Source: Streptomyces davaonensis JCM 4913
GTDB taxonomy: Bacteria; Actinomycetota; Actinomycetes; Streptomycetales; Streptomycetaceae
Assembly: GCF_000349325.1 (NCBI RefSeq)
Contig: NC_020504.1
Coordinates: 1,426,001 to 1,490,000, forward strand
Reading direction: 5' to 3'
Length of the DNA stretch: 64,000 nt
The translations under genes were made by a program, and so were the position numbers. Of this stretch, positions 1 to 8,817 are shown one piece after another; position 1 is the first letter of the stretch, and each line of letters starts with the position of its first letter. The notes beneath the pieces are model-generated. The model saw only the letters and a list, made by a program, of their open reading frames with translations. It made no database searches and had not been told where the DNA came from.

Positions 1-1
1 G

Positions 2-661
2 GACGACCAGGAGGTGCGCCTGGCAGCGGGCACGGGCAGCCTCTTCACCCTGGGCGCGCCGTTCGAGCTCCAGCACAACGCGTCCCTGCGCGGCGTCATC
101 ATGTCCATCCCGGCCCAGGAGATCGACGGCCCGCTGAACCAGAAAGCACCGCTGGCCACCGGCCTGGATCTCACCAAGGGGCTGGGCCGCGTCGTGCACG
201 CCATGATGCGCAGCCTGGACGAGGAGTACGAACACCTCACCACCCCGCAGTTCGACGCCGTCTGCGACCGCGTCGTCGAACTCCTCCGCATGCTGGCCTG
301 CGGCGACGACCGCCCCGACGTACCGGGACAGCTGACCGAGGTCGAGGCGATGGTCCGCCGCTACGTCCGCGACCACGCTGCCGACCCCGCCCTATCTGGT
401 ACGTCCATGGCCCGCGCCCTGGGCTGGTCCCTCCGCCAGATCCAACTCGCCCTCCAGCAGGTGGGCACCACACCCCGCGACCTGATCCGCGAGGAGCGCC
501 TGCGCCTGATCCGCGAGCGCCTCCTGTGCGTCGACTGCGACCACATGACGATCACGGACCTGGCCTACGCCTCGGGCTTCACCTCGGCCAGCGCCATGAG
601 CACGGCCTTCCACCGCCGCTTCGGGGTGAGCCCCCGGGAGATGCGTCACAAGTCCCGCTGA
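2..661 (+). CDS. AraC-family transcriptional regulator, 5' end cut by window edge
   Basis: The reading frame is open to the first base of the window, so the true start lies outside; the visible part is about 219 codons. The C-terminal hundred residues form an AraC/XylS double helix-turn-helix: a first helix pair around SMARALGWSLRQIQLALQ and a second ending in the family signature region ITDLAYASGF..AFHRRFGVSPREMR. The N-terminal part has no clear catalytic motif and fits the AraC-binding-like sensing domain of actinomycete regulators. The effector is unknown. No intact partner follows: the next 500 bases hold only gene remnants, so the target cannot be inferred. The family call is secure; the role is not. 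Confidence 0.85.
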   Translation, partial: DDQEVRLAAGTGSLFTLGAPFELQHNASLRGVIMSIPAQEIDGPLNQKAPLATGLDLTKGLGRVVHAMMRSLDEEYEHLTTPQFDAVCDRVVELLRMLACGDDRPDVPGQLTEVEAMVRRYVRDHAADPALSGTSMARALGWSLRQIQLALQQVGTTPRDLIREERLRLIRERLLCVDCDHMTITDLAYASGFTSASAMSTAFHRRFGVSPREMRHKSR

Positions 662-726
662 CCGCTGGATGCCGCATGGGGGCAGTGAGGCCGGACACAG
701 TCTCGGGACTCCGTTGGAGGACGAGC

Positions 727-798
727 GTGGTCACCCTGACCGTCTGGAACTTCGATGCGTCGGGGGAGAAGCGCAGAGAGAACACGCTGGATGGGTGA
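727..798 (+). pseudogene. 5' fragment of a DUF1269-like gene (23 codons)
   Basis: A good ribosome binding site (GGAGG at 715-719) precedes a GTG that opens a 23-codon frame beginning VVTLTVWNFD. As I recall it, this opening is typical of short actinomycete DUF1269 membrane-associated proteins (TLTVWKFD). The frame then stops, and the following bases belong to a different gene remnant. I read it as the surviving 5' end of a deleted gene. It could also be a chance peptide. Confidence 0.4.
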
Positions 799-816
799 CG
801 CCATCGGCCAGATGCC

Positions 817-1120
817 GGCTTGAAGCCCACGAGGATCGCCGCGAGCAGCAGGGCCTCCACCCTCACCGCGAACTGTGCCTTCACCGACCTGGCCGAGACG
901 TACCGCATGACCCTCCACAACGGCGTCCTCGTCCACGCCCGCACCCGACACCCTGATCACGGCGCGGACCGGTCCCTCACTGTCAGCAAGCCGCGGCTGA
1001 TGGGTCTGCTCGCCGGAAAGTGGCCTGGAGGGCATGGAGCACACCGGCAATCCGGGCGTCCTGCACGCCCTCATGTCCGTCCTGGACGCCGACCTGGACT
1101 TCGCGATCGTCGCGCCCTGA
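817..1120 (+). pseudogene. Remnant of alkyl-sulfatase C-terminal (SCP2-like) domain
   Basis: Two frames together spell the end of an alkyl sulfatase. About 822-1020 gives FTDLAETYRMTLHNGVLVH and SLTVSKPRLMGLLAGK. After one extra base near 1021 the sequence continues GLEGMEHTGNPGVLHALMSV and DLDFAIVAP, then a stop at 1118. This order matches the C-terminal SCP2-like dimerisation/sterol-carrier domain of metallo-beta-lactamase-fold alkyl sulfatases. The zinc hydrolase domain, several hundred residues, is missing upstream. The single-base frameshift plus the missing catalytic part make it a dead remnant. A sequencing error could explain the shift but not the missing N-terminus. Confidence 0.6.
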
Positions 1121-1177
1121 CAAGGTCGCCGCCGGAGCCGGGCTCCTGGATCGGAACTGTTCGTCTAGGGTCGTCAA

Positions 1178-2023
1178 ATGCCTGGTGACGACATATCCGA
1201 GCGAAGGAACGCCTTCGGAGACGCCCCTGGCGCCGCGGCAGCACGGCGTCGCAGATGGCTGGTGGGCTGTTCGATCGCCGTGATCGTGGCGGTGGGGGTG
1301 GGCTGGTACGCGTGGCCGACGAGCCAGGAGACGAGCACGGACCCCCACGTGCGCAACCCGGGCAAGGAACAGCCGATCTGCGCCTCGTCGGACGGGCGGA
1401 CGCTGTATGCGGACGTGGACGGCGACGGCGTGGTGGACGAGGTGCACGACAGCAGGGACCGTGACGGGCGCACGGTCGTTACGTTCGAGAAACCCGGCAA
1501 CAAGCAGGTCCGGCGCTCCGTGTGGTCGATCGTCACCACGGCGGACGGGCGCAGGAAGGCCCATGCGTCGCCCGACGAGGGATTCCGAGCGGCGTTCGGA
1601 GATTTCGACAACGACGGCCGCGTGGACATGGCCGTCACGTACACCGCACTCCCCAGGGGCGACGATCCGGTCGACTCGATGAGCATGGGCGTAGTGCACT
1701 GGGGGCCACTGGGCCGTGACCTCAAGGGCAGGAGCCGGGGTTCGATCCGGATGAGCCACGGTTACTACATCGACGGTCTGCGTGCGGTGGGGGGCACCAA
1801 GCCCAGTGCCAGTGCCAACTCGGGCCCCGCACGGCTGCTGATTCACCAGACGACCGGCGACGGCGCGTTCGAGACCTACCAAGGACAGAAACTCGGTCGT
1901 GATCTGGTGGTGCCGGATGAACCGTTGCCCCGGTGGGGGCAGGAATTCGCCGAGCAGAAGGACGGGTGGGCCGACCTGGGCGAGTGCCCGGCATCACCGC
2001 GAAGCAAGGCAACCGGCCCCTAG
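1178..2023 (+). CDS. Membrane-anchored protein with calcium-loop-like repeats
   Basis: The protein has 281 residues. A single hydrophobic segment at about 25-43 (WLVGCSIAVIVAVGVGWYAW) follows a basic stretch, suggesting an N-terminal anchor with the bulk outside. Two acidic loops, DVDGDGVVDEV at about 77-87 and DFDNDGRVDMAV, resemble the calcium-binding loops of EF-hand or FG-GAP/VCBS-type secreted proteins. No catalytic motif is recognised. The ATG at 1178 is the first in frame and has only a weak upstream purine run. It lies alone between two gene remnants. Function unknown; an extracytoplasmic calcium-stabilised protein is the most that can be said. Confidence 0.7.
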   Translation: MPGDDISERRNAFGDAPGAAAARRRRWLVGCSIAVIVAVGVGWYAWPTSQETSTDPHVRNPGKEQPICASSDGRTLYADVDGDGVVDEVHDSRDRDGRTVVTFEKPGNKQVRRSVWSIVTTADGRRKAHASPDEGFRAAFGDFDNDGRVDMAVTYTALPRGDDPVDSMSMGVVHWGPLGRDLKGRSRGSIRMSHGYYIDGLRAVGGTKPSASANSGPARLLIHQTTGDGAFETYQGQKLGRDLVVPDEPLPRWGQEFAEQKDGWADLGECPASPRSKATGP

Positions 2024-2188
2024 GCGATCAGACCTGCTTCGCCGATTCGTGGTGGGTGCAGCCGATCGGCCAAGCGGTCCGCCATACCGGTCTCCCTCTG
2101 CAATCCATCACTGAGGCTCTGCGCCACACCTTCTTTGATATGCCACAACACTCACCATTCGTCCCATAATCAGCCTGTCTCGCTCTCA

Positions 2189-2535
2189 TTGGTCAACAGA
2201 GAATGGAAGCGGACAGTACTCAAGGGCTTCAAGAACTTCCTCATGCGCGGCGACCTCATCACCATCGCCGTCGGACTGGTCATCGCGCTGGCCTTCTCGA
2301 CCCTGATCAAAGCGTTCACCGACTACGTGATCAACCCGTGATCTACTTCATCATCTTCATGGCGGTCATCTACTTCCTGATCGTCGTGCCGTACAAGCAC
2401 TACCAAGCCCGCCGCGGCGTCAAGGCGTTCGGCGAACCCGGCCCCGTCAAGACCTGCCCTGCCTGCCTCTCCGAGGACCTGCCCGCGGCTGCGAGCAAGT
2501 GCCTCCACTGCGCCACGGAGCAGCCGTCGGCCTGA
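2189..2535 (+). pseudogene. mscL: Split/deleted mechanosensitive channel gene (mscL family)
   Basis: The first frame (to the TGA at 2339) encodes an MscL N-terminus: cytoplasmic helix, FLMRGDLITIAVGLVIALAF pore helix TM1, and the start of the periplasmic loop (TDYVINP). The loop is missing. A second frame opens at GTG 2338, overlapping the first stop as GTGA, and encodes TM2 (IYFIIFMAVIYFLIVVPYK) plus a cytoplasmic zinc-ribbon tail with CPAC and CLHC motifs. Intact relatives are one continuous polypeptide, so a deletion removed the loop and shifted the frame. TTG 2189 is a possible start; in-frame TTG 2135 is another. Most likely broken, but the GTGA junction could in principle allow two separate small polypeptides. 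Confidence 0.7.
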
Positions 2536-2548
2536 GTCTCCGACGCGT

Positions 2549-3223
2549 TCAGCCCTTCGCCGCGGACGCCAGGCGGGTGAGGCTCCGGTCGTGCAGACGG
2601 CTGAGGAGCAGCAGTGAGCAGGTGGCGCCGATCAGCGCGCAGAACATGTCCCACTGGGTGTCCCACACATCGCCCTGGGTGGCCAGGAACGCGTCGGCGG
2701 CCTGTCCGCCGGTGACGGCCGCCGCCCACTCCAGCATCTCGAAGACCGCGCTGAAGGCGAGGCAGGCGCAGACGGTCAGCGGAGCGAGCCAGCCGCTGCC
2801 GCGCAACGGCGAGGTGCGGACGAGGAGTTCCCGGACCAGGATCGCCGGCACGAAGCCCTGCATGAGGTGGCCGAAGCGGTCGTAGGGGTTGCGTTCCAGG
2901 CCGAACCAGTCGCGCACCCAGTCACCGGCCGGGACTTCCGCGTAGGTGTAGTGCCCGCCCACGACGAGAACCAGCGCGTGCACGGCCAGCAGAGCGCACA
3001 GCAGGCCGCTCAGGGGGAACCGTCGGCGCAGCAGGATCGCCAGGGGCAGGCCCACCATCACCCACACCGTCTCCAGCAGCCAGGTGGTCGGGTCCTTGGC
3101 GCCGAACGCCGACACCACGAGCGCCGCGGCGACGGTGAGCGCGAGAACGGCAGGCAGTCGGCGGCCGACTGCGGCCGGCCGTGCGCTCGGCGACGGGCTG
3201 ACGGTCGGGTGGATGGCGGACAT
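2549..3223 (-). CDS. DUF2238 (YjdF-like) integral membrane protein
   Basis: A 224-residue polytopic membrane protein when started at the ATG ending at 3223, which has GAGGAG eight bases upstream; the frame is open further but that extension is not needed. About five or six hydrophobic segments follow a Ser/Pro-rich N-terminus. The conserved family features are visible: a YDRFGHLMQGF segment, an FEMLEWAAA segment in the next membrane helix, and a D-W-DTQWDM segment before the last helix. These His, Asp and Glu residues are typical of the DUF2238/YjdF family, whose biochemical role is not established. It is convergent with the mscL remnant. Confidence 0.8.
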   Translation of the reverse strand: MSAIHPTVSPSPSARPAAVGRRLPAVLALTVAAALVVSAFGAKDPTTWLLETVWVMVGLPLAILLRRRFPLSGLLCALLAVHALVLVVGGHYTYAEVPAGDWVRDWFGLERNPYDRFGHLMQGFVPAILVRELLVRTSPLRGSGWLAPLTVCACLAFSAVFEMLEWAAAVTGGQAADAFLATQGDVWDTQWDMFCALIGATCSLLLLSRLHDRSLTRLASAAKG

Positions 3224-3328
3224 CGCTGGCTCCTCGTGTCTGGGGTGTGCCCCCAGCCTCGGGCCCGCCGCGCCACCCCGGCATGAGTGCGCGTACTCAA
3301 CCGCCATGCCCAAGTACCTGGTTGATGC

Positions 3329-4306
3329 TCAGACGCGCAGGGTGACGCCGAAGCGGGTCCTCATCCGCCGCAGTTCCCACAGGGAGACGGCGGTCACGGT
3401 CAGCGGACCGCCCAGTACGGAGCAGAACTGGACGGCGGGCGGGCCCGTCGGCAGGCCCTCGCCGATCAGGCTGAAGGCCGCGAACACCCACACCAGCGTC
3501 AGGGTGAGGACGGGCGGCAGCATCGGGTGGACCTGGGCGCTGTTGAAGGCACTGCGCGCCGAGTACAGCGACGCGATGAAGAAGAAGGGAAAACCCCACA
3601 CGATCACTATCAGCGAGGCGACGGCCAGTGCGTACTCCCACCAGCTCTTCCCGTCGTCGGCGTTGGCGAACAGAGCCGTCGGGACGAGGACTCCGACCAT
3701 CACGACCAACGTCAGCACGTACCAGCCCACCGCCTTGAGCGGAGCGCGCAGCCGGGAGCGCAGATGCGGCCGCAGGTGCGGGGGCGCGTAGTAGATGAAT
3801 CCGACGATGACCAGGGGCGCGGCGATCATCAGCACGAACGGGGCGATGAGGAGTTGGGCGGCACCGCGGTACGCCGCGTCCTCCCAGCGGTCCGGATCCA
3901 CGTTGTAGGCGAGGATCAGGACGATGGTGGAGGCGGCACCGAGCACCGTGCGGGCCGACTGGACGCGGTCCACGGTGCGGTCCTCGATCCGGCCGTCGCC
4001 GTCCTGCGCGAAGAGCCTGGTGGCAACGCGGTTCGCGGAGCGCAGGATCGCCCCGACAAGCCCGAAGCGAAAACCGAACGACAGACAGCCACGGCGCCGG
4101 GCGGCGGGCCCCGTGGGCTGGGGGCCGTAGGGGTGGGGAGGCTGGTTCGGGTTCGGGTACGGGTACGGACCCGGATTCGGCGGCGGCGGACCGTACGGAC
4201 CGCCCTGCGGCGCTCCGTAGGGAGCACCCCAACCGCCCTGGCCTCCCGGCCCGTTGCCGCCAGGCTGACCTGGGCCGTTTCCCGGCCCCCATCCCCCCGT
4301 AGCCAT
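3329..4306 (-). CDS. Multi-pass membrane protein with Gly/Pro/Tyr-rich N-terminal tail
   Basis: 325 residues. The first 65 or so are a disordered, low-complexity Gly-Pro-Tyr-Asn tail (GAPYGAPQGGPYGPPPPN and similar). A positively charged RRR and then about six predicted membrane helices follow. No transporter or enzyme signature is recognised. The ATG at 4306 has a GGGGAG ribosome binding site. Proline/glycine-rich cytoplasmic tails on small membrane proteins are common in Streptomyces and often mediate protein interactions, but no partner is indicated here. Hypothetical. Confidence 0.75.
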   Translation of the reverse strand: MATGGWGPGNGPGQPGGNGPGGQGGWGAPYGAPQGGPYGPPPPNPGPYPYPNPNQPPHPYGPQPTGPAARRRGCLSFGFRFGLVGAILRSANRVATRLFAQDGDGRIEDRTVDRVQSARTVLGAASTIVLILAYNVDPDRWEDAAYRGAAQLLIAPFVLMIAAPLVIVGFIYYAPPHLRPHLRSRLRAPLKAVGWYVLTLVVMVGVLVPTALFANADDGKSWWEYALAVASLIVIVWGFPFFFIASLYSARSAFNSAQVHPMLPPVLTLTLVWVFAAFSLIGEGLPTGPPAVQFCSVLGGPLTVTAVSLWELRRMRTRFGVTLRV

Positions 4307-4413
4307 GCCGCTCCCCGTTTCGCTTTCAGCCAGTTGGCGTGTGTCCAGTGGCGCCTGGCGCAGTTTAGTGGCACATCAGGTGTCTGCCATCGCGTGTGGA
4401 CTCATCTCAACGG

Positions 4414-4971
4414 TCAAGACGGCCGACTGGTGGTGTGTTTGCGGGCCAGGTGCGTGCGCGTTGTCGCGATGGCGAGGAATACACCCACGACCGCGGCGGA
4501 GGTGGTCGCGGCCATCAGCCAGTGCCCGCCGTCGCCGGGCCCTGTGGCCAGCAGCAGGGCCGCGATGGTCACGGCCGTGACCAGCCCGCCGCCGAGCAGC
4601 GCGGCGAACGTGTACCGGGACGGGCCGTGGCTCCAGCGGTCCGGGGGCGGGGTGTGGCGCAGGGCCGCCCAGTGGGCGGCGATCTCCCTTGTCTCGTCTC
4701 GGTGTTGCACAGCCGCGCGTATGCGCAGGCCGATCGTGAGGGCGGCGCCCGCGACGGCGACGGAGGCGGGCGCCCACCATGGCTGCGACACGAGCAGCAC
4801 CACCGCCGTGGCCGCCGGGGTGGCCCAACCCATGAGGCAGGCCGCCGCCCCCGTGCGGCGGGAGTGCGGCCGGTCGGCACCCGCCCGCACATCGGCCAGG
4901 GCCGGCAGGTACCAGACGCAGCCGGCCGCGGTCACGAGCGCGACGCCCAGCGCCAGAACAACGCGGGACAT
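4414..4971 (-). CDS. Hypothetical membrane protein downstream of ctaD
   Basis: 185 residues with four or five hydrophobic segments (an N-terminal signal-anchor-like helix, a helix near 45-65, and two near the C-terminus) and no recognised catalytic motif. The ATG lies three bases after the ctaD stop, so the two are almost certainly co-transcribed. The position suggests a respiratory-oxidase accessory or a passenger gene; it is not a recognisable subunit II, III or IV. Confidence 0.65.
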   Translation of the reverse strand: MSRVVLALGVALVTAAGCVWYLPALADVRAGADRPHSRRTGAAACLMGWATPAATAVVLLVSQPWWAPASVAVAGAALTIGLRIRAAVQHRDETREIAAHWAALRHTPPPDRWSHGPSRYTFAALLGGGLVTAVTIAALLLATGPGDGGHWLMAATTSAAVVGVFLAIATTRTHLARKHTTSRPS

Positions 4972-4974
4972 GAG

Positions 4975-6666
4975 TCAGTGCGCCGCTTCGAGTTCGGCGA
5001 TCTCCGGGTGGTGCAGGTCGAAGGCCGGGGATTCGCTGCGGATGCGAGGGAGCGCGGCGAAGTTGTGGCGCGGCGGCGGGCAGGACGTCGCCCACTCCAG
5101 CGAACGGCCGTAGCCCCAGGGGTCGTCGACCTCGACCGGCTTGCCGTACTTGGCGGTCTTCCAGACGTTGTAGAAGAACGGCAGGATCGACAGACCCAGC
5201 AGGAACGCCCCGATCGTGGACAGGGTGTTGAGGGCGGTGAAGCCGTCGGCGGCCAGGTAGTCGGCGTAGCGCCGCGGCATGCCCTCGGCGCCGAGCCAGT
5301 GCTGGATGAGGAACGTCAGGTGGAAGCCGACGGTGAGGGTCCAGAACGTGATCTTGCCGAGGCGTTCGTCGAGCATCTTGCCGGTGAACTTCGGCCACCA
5401 GAAGTGGAATCCGGCGAACATCGCGTACACGACCGTGCCGAAGACCGTGTAGTGGAAGTGCGCGACGACGAAGTACGAGTCGGACAGATGGAAGTCCATC
5501 GGCGGCGAGGCCAGGATGACGCCGGTCAAACCGCCGAAGACGAAGGTGATGAGGAAGCCGGTGGTCCACAGCATCGGCGTCTCGAAGGACAGGCTGCCCT
5601 TCCACATGGTGCCGATCCAGTTGAAGAACTTCACACCGGTCGGCACCGCGATCAGGAACGTCATGAAGGAGAAGAAGGGCAGCAACACCCCGCCGGTGAC
5701 GTACATGTGGTGCGCCCACACCGTGATCGACAGACCGGCGATGGCGATCGTGGCTCCGATAAGTCCCATGTAGCCGAACATGGGCTTACGGCTGAACACC
5801 GGGATCACCTCGGAGACGATGCCGAAGAACGGCAACGCCAGGATGTACACCTCGGGGTGCCCGAAGAACCAGAACAGGTGCTGCCACAACAGCGCGCCGC
5901 CATTGGCCGGGTCGAAGATGTGGCTGCCGAACTTCCGGTCGCACTCCAGCGCGAACAACGCCGCCGCCAGCACCGGGAACACGATCAGGATCAGCAGCGC
6001 GGTCAGCAGCACGTTCCAGGTGAAGATCGGCATGCGGAACATCGTCATGCCGGGTGCACGCATGCAGATGATCGTGGTGATGAAGTTGACCGCACCGGCG
6101 ATGGAACCGAATCCGGAGAGCGCCACACCCATGATCCACAGGTCGGCGCCGAGCCCCGGCGAGTGGACCGCGTCCGACAGCGGGGCGTACAGGAACCAGC
6201 CGAAGCTGGCGGCGCCGTCCGGGGTGAGGAAGCCGGCAGCGGCGATCGAGGAGCCGAGGAGGAAGAGCCAGAAGGCCAGCATGTTCAGCCGGGGGAACGC
6301 CACGTCCGGGGCGCCGATCTGAAGCGGCATGATCCAGTTCGCGAAACCGGTGAAAAGCGGCATCGCGAACATCAGCAGCATGATCGAACCGTGCATCGTG
6401 AACGCCTGGTTGAACTGCTCGTTCGACATGACCTGAAGCCCGGGACGGGCGAGTTCCGCGCGCATCATCAGGGCCATCACACCGCCGACGATGAAGAAGA
6501 CGAACGCGCTGACCAGGTACAGCGTCCCGATCTTCTTGTGGTCGGTGGTCGTCAGCCACTCCACCCACGACGGCCGGCTCGCCGTCCGCCCGGCAATCGG
6601 CCCGGTCGCCGTGACCTCGGCCCTCGGTCGTGCGGTCGTTGCCTGACGTATTTGTGCCCTGTCCAC
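4975..6666 (-). CDS. ctaD: Cytochrome c oxidase subunit I (aa3 type), orphan copy
   Basis: 563 residues, full length for the family. It catalyses oxygen reduction and proton pumping in the cytoplasmic membrane. The metal ligands are all present: the haem a histidine in [10 protein letters not shown], the CuB histidine and cross-linked tyrosine in [10 protein letters not shown], the two CuB histidines in WAHHMYVTG, and the haem ligands in HFHYTVFG. The GTG at 6666 has GGGGAGGA upstream. No ctaC, ctaE, qcr or assembly genes are adjacent, so this is an isolated paralogue away from the usual cta-qcr cluster. It may be an alternative subunit I used under other oxygen conditions (inference). Confidence 0.95.
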   Translation of the reverse strand: MDRAQIRQATTARPRAEVTATGPIAGRTASRPSWVEWLTTTDHKKIGTLYLVSAFVFFIVGGVMALMMRAELARPGLQVMSNEQFNQAFTMHGSIMLLMFAMPLFTGFANWIMPLQIGAPDVAFPRLNMLAFWLFLLGSSIAAAGFLTPDGAASFGWFLYAPLSDAVHSPGLGADLWIMGVALSGFGSIAGAVNFITTIICMRAPGMTMFRMPIFTWNVLLTALLILIVFPVLAAALFALECDRKFGSHIFDPANGGALLWQHLFWFFGHPEVYILALPFFGIVSEVIPVFSRKPMFGYMGLIGATIAIAGLSITVWAHHMYVTGGVLLPFFSFMTFLIAVPTGVKFFNWIGTMWKGSLSFETPMLWTTGFLITFVFGGLTGVILASPPMDFHLSDSYFVVAHFHYTVFGTVVYAMFAGFHFWWPKFTGKMLDERLGKITFWTLTVGFHLTFLIQHWLGAEGMPRRYADYLAADGFTALNTLSTIGAFLLGLSILPFFYNVWKTAKYGKPVEVDDPWGYGRSLEWATSCPPPRHNFAALPRIRSESPAFDLHHPEIAELEAAH

Positions 6667-6789
6667 CGGACGAAGTCCTCCCCATCGCTCATTTCACCGA
6701 CGAGCCGGGAAGTGCCCTGGCACGGGCTGTGGACCTGGCCCTTCCCGGCCGCCGCCACATGATCGCCCCAGGGATACCTGGTCCCACTA

Positions 6790-6803
6790 GGGTCCAAAGA
6801 CCC
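6790..6803. promoter_or_regulatory. Perfect palindrome GGGTC-CAAA-GACCC upstream of ctaD
   Basis: Five-base perfect arms around CAAA, about 125 bases upstream of the ctaD start and 60 bases before the decayed ETF frame. The GGG(A/T)C..G(A/T)CCC pattern is loosely like DevR/DosR-type sites of actinobacteria, which control oxygen-responsive genes. Only the palindrome is seen; the regulator is a guess. Confidence 0.3.
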
Positions 6804-6864
6804 CTGCCTGCGCCCGACGGATGGGGTCCAACGGCCCTTCTTCGCGTCATGGGGCAGGCGCACT

Positions 6865-7111
6865 ATGGCCCGTAGCCCGGGCGCCCAGGACACCGCCGCT
6901 GTGCTGACCCAGCACGGTGCGACCCGCTTGCTGACCCACGAGGCCGCCGGGTACGCCGACTACCCGGTCGTCCCGAAGGTCGACGCCCTCCGGGCCTCCT
7001 ACGACGCCGTCTCCCCGGCCGCCGTGCATCATCACCGACGCCTCGGCCGTCGGCGGCTCGCGTGCCGCGGTTGATGCCGGCCGACCCCACGGCTGGGTCA
7101 GCCCGGCTTGA
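6865..7111 (+). pseudogene. Remnant of electron transfer flavoprotein alpha subunit
   Basis: The first frame reads DTAAVLTQHGATRLLTHEAA and YADYPVVPKVDALRASYDAV, which resembles the N-terminal AANH-like domain of ETF alpha. After a +1 shift near 7027 the sequence reads ITDASAVGGSRAAVDAG, resembling the GASRAAVDAG segment of the FAD-binding C-terminal domain. The intervening 150 or so residues and the rest of the FAD domain are absent. So this looks like a gene with a large internal deletion. It runs into the 3' end of the convergent methyltransferase. ETF beta is not nearby. Confidence 0.5.
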
Positions 7112-7889
7112 CCGCCAGCGTCGCGAAATAGTTCGACATGTATTGAGCGGATGCGTTGGATTGGTGCGGCGCTTCCGCGAAGCCGGTGAGGACGAACCCC
7201 GCGGCGAGTTGCCCGCCGATCTGGTCGGTGAGGGTGTGGCTGTATTCAAGAGCGGCATCCGCACCGAACTTCGTGGCGCGTTCCTCGGCGGAGTACTGCG
7301 TGACATCGCTGTAGGGCAGCTTGTGCACGACGATCAGCTCGCCGCGCTCGTCCAGCGCCTCGTGGTCGAACAAGTACGTATCAGGGTTGATGAAGCCCAC
7401 GAGCAGAGTTCCGCCCGGTCGCAGGACGCGGAAGCACTCACGCCACACCGGTGCCAAGTCCGGGACGAATAGGTTGGAGACCGGATGGAATACGACGTCG
7501 AATGCTGCGTCGCCGAAGGCGCTGAGGTCGCGCATGTCGCCCAGGACGGTGCGCAGCTCGAGTCCGTCGCGCGCCGCCACCATCTGGTCCTGGCCGAGTT
7601 GGCGCGGTGAGTTGTCGAATACGGTGACCCGCGCCCCCGCGGCGGCGAGGATCGGACCCTGCTGGCCACCGCCGGAGGCCAGGCACAACACATCCTTGCC
7701 GGTCAGGTCTGCCGGCAGCCAGGAGCGGTCGACCGGCTCACGCCCGATGAGAACAATCGACCAGTCGCCCGTGCGGGCGCGCTCGACATCCTCAGCACTG
7801 ACCGGCGTCGACCACTCGTTACCCTCCTGGACGTACTTGTCCCAGGCTGCCCGATTGTGGGCAACGGGGTCGACAACACTGTCCTGCAC
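7098..7889 (-). CDS. Class I SAM-dependent methyltransferase
   Basis: 263 residues. The SAM-binding motif I is VLCLASGGGQQGP near residue 70, followed by the acidic loop (VTVFDNSP), a GDMRDLS motif II region, and the FRVLRPGGTLLVGF strand typical of Methyltransf_11 proteins. The substrate is unknown; small-molecule methylation is the usual role. The TTG at 7895 is possible, but AGGGAG is better spaced for GTG 7889, so that is chosen. It is isolated: upstream 370 bases are empty and downstream lies the ETF remnant. Confidence 0.8.
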   Translation of the reverse strand: MQDSVVDPVAHNRAAWDKYVQEGNEWSTPVSAEDVERARTGDWSIVLIGREPVDRSWLPADLTGKDVLCLASGGGQQGPILAAAGARVTVFDNSPRQLGQDQMVAARDGLELRTVLGDMRDLSAFGDAAFDVVFHPVSNLFVPDLAPVWRECFRVLRPGGTLLVGFINPDTYLFDHEALDERGELIVVHKLPYSDVTQYSAEERATKFGADAALEYSHTLTDQIGGQLAAGFVLTGFAEAPHQSNASAQYMSNYFATLAVKPG

Positions 7890-8265
7890 GTTCAACTCCC
7901 TGCTACGGCCAAGCGGCCACCTGCGGTACTGAAAGTTCGGCGCCGCCAGCCAACACGATCGCAGGGTGCGGCCTCAACGAAATTAGCGGGCATCGTGGTG
8001 CCTTGATGACCAACCGTGCGGCCCTGATCGGCCACCGCCGGCGATCGTGTGGTTAGCCGCTTGCGTAGCGGTACTGGCGGGACCGACTCAGTGAACGAGC
8101 GACACTGGCACGCCGGCTCGTCGTGGCGCCAGCGGCGCGCTTGGCCCACGCCAGCCGCAGTCGGCAGCCACCGACCGAAGACCGTTCGCCTGCTGGCCGA
8201 ACTTTGGCATTCCCGTCCTGCCAAGCACTCAGCAGGGACGACCAGTTGTCGTGGAGACTGCTGAA
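7890..8265. other. Intergenic stretch with no recognisable feature
   Basis: About 375 bases between divergent genes. Short frames exist on both strands but none has family resemblance or a convincing ribosome binding site. No clear terminator or long palindrome was found. It presumably carries the promoters of both neighbours. Confidence 0.5.
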
Positions 8266-8775
8266 ATGGCCTCTGCAATCTTCGGCTTCGTGGGAGTCCT
8301 ACTCGGTTCCCTGACCACGTCTGTCTTGACGATCTACAAGGATCGGCTCGCCGCCAGGCACGAGACCATGATCCGCGACCAGCAATACACACGAGATCGA
8401 CAAGCTACCAGGGATGATTTCCAAAGGGAGAGCATCCAGGTACTTCAGTCAGCCGTCTCAGACGTGATCAAGGCTGCCTACGAGGAACTCGACCGTGTCC
8501 TGGCCGAGCTTCGCGAATCAGGCTCGTGGCCTGCACGCCAGTGGGAGACCCCAACTGCCCAAGGATGGTCAGAGGCTGTGCTACAGCTCCAACTCTCGGC
8601 AGCCCGCGTCCTTGACGAGGGGTTGCGTGAACTGGCTTACGAGATCCAGCGTGTTGCAGGTGAGGCAATTTGGGCGGCAGATCTTTCGGCCGCGAAAGAG
8701 CACAGCCGACGCCTTGAGCCCTTGCACGTTCGGTTCAACAACACCGCTAACAGGATCTTCGCTTCGCTCTTCTGA
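8266..8775 (+). CDS. Single-pass membrane protein with cytosolic helical tail
   Basis: 169 residues from ATG 8266, which has GGAG nine bases upstream; GTG 8251 in the same frame is an alternative. A hydrophobic helix at 3-23 (IFGFVGVLLGSLTTSVLTIY) is followed by a long charged, alpha-helical, probably coiled-coil region rich in Arg, Glu and Gln. No enzymatic motif. Codon use is visibly less GC-biased than its neighbours, suggesting recent acquisition. Similar small anchors with cytosolic coils occur in mobile and defence-related regions, but nothing adjacent supports a specific role. Confidence 0.6.
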   Translation: MASAIFGFVGVLLGSLTTSVLTIYKDRLAARHETMIRDQQYTRDRQATRDDFQRESIQVLQSAVSDVIKAAYEELDRVLAELRESGSWPARQWETPTAQGWSEAVLQLQLSAARVLDEGLRELAYEIQRVAGEAIWAADLSAAKEHSRRLEPLHVRFNNTANRIFASLF

Positions 8776-8817
8776 TTTGGGCTGAGGGTATGCGTCGACG
8801 TCGCAGGCATCCGAGCT

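Noticed and set aside
3527..6762. Very long rightward open frames (528 and 788 codons) opposite the ctaD region
   Set aside because: Antisense shadows of GC-rich genes: charged low-complexity translations, no family motifs, no ribosome binding site, while the leftward frames encode recognisable proteins.
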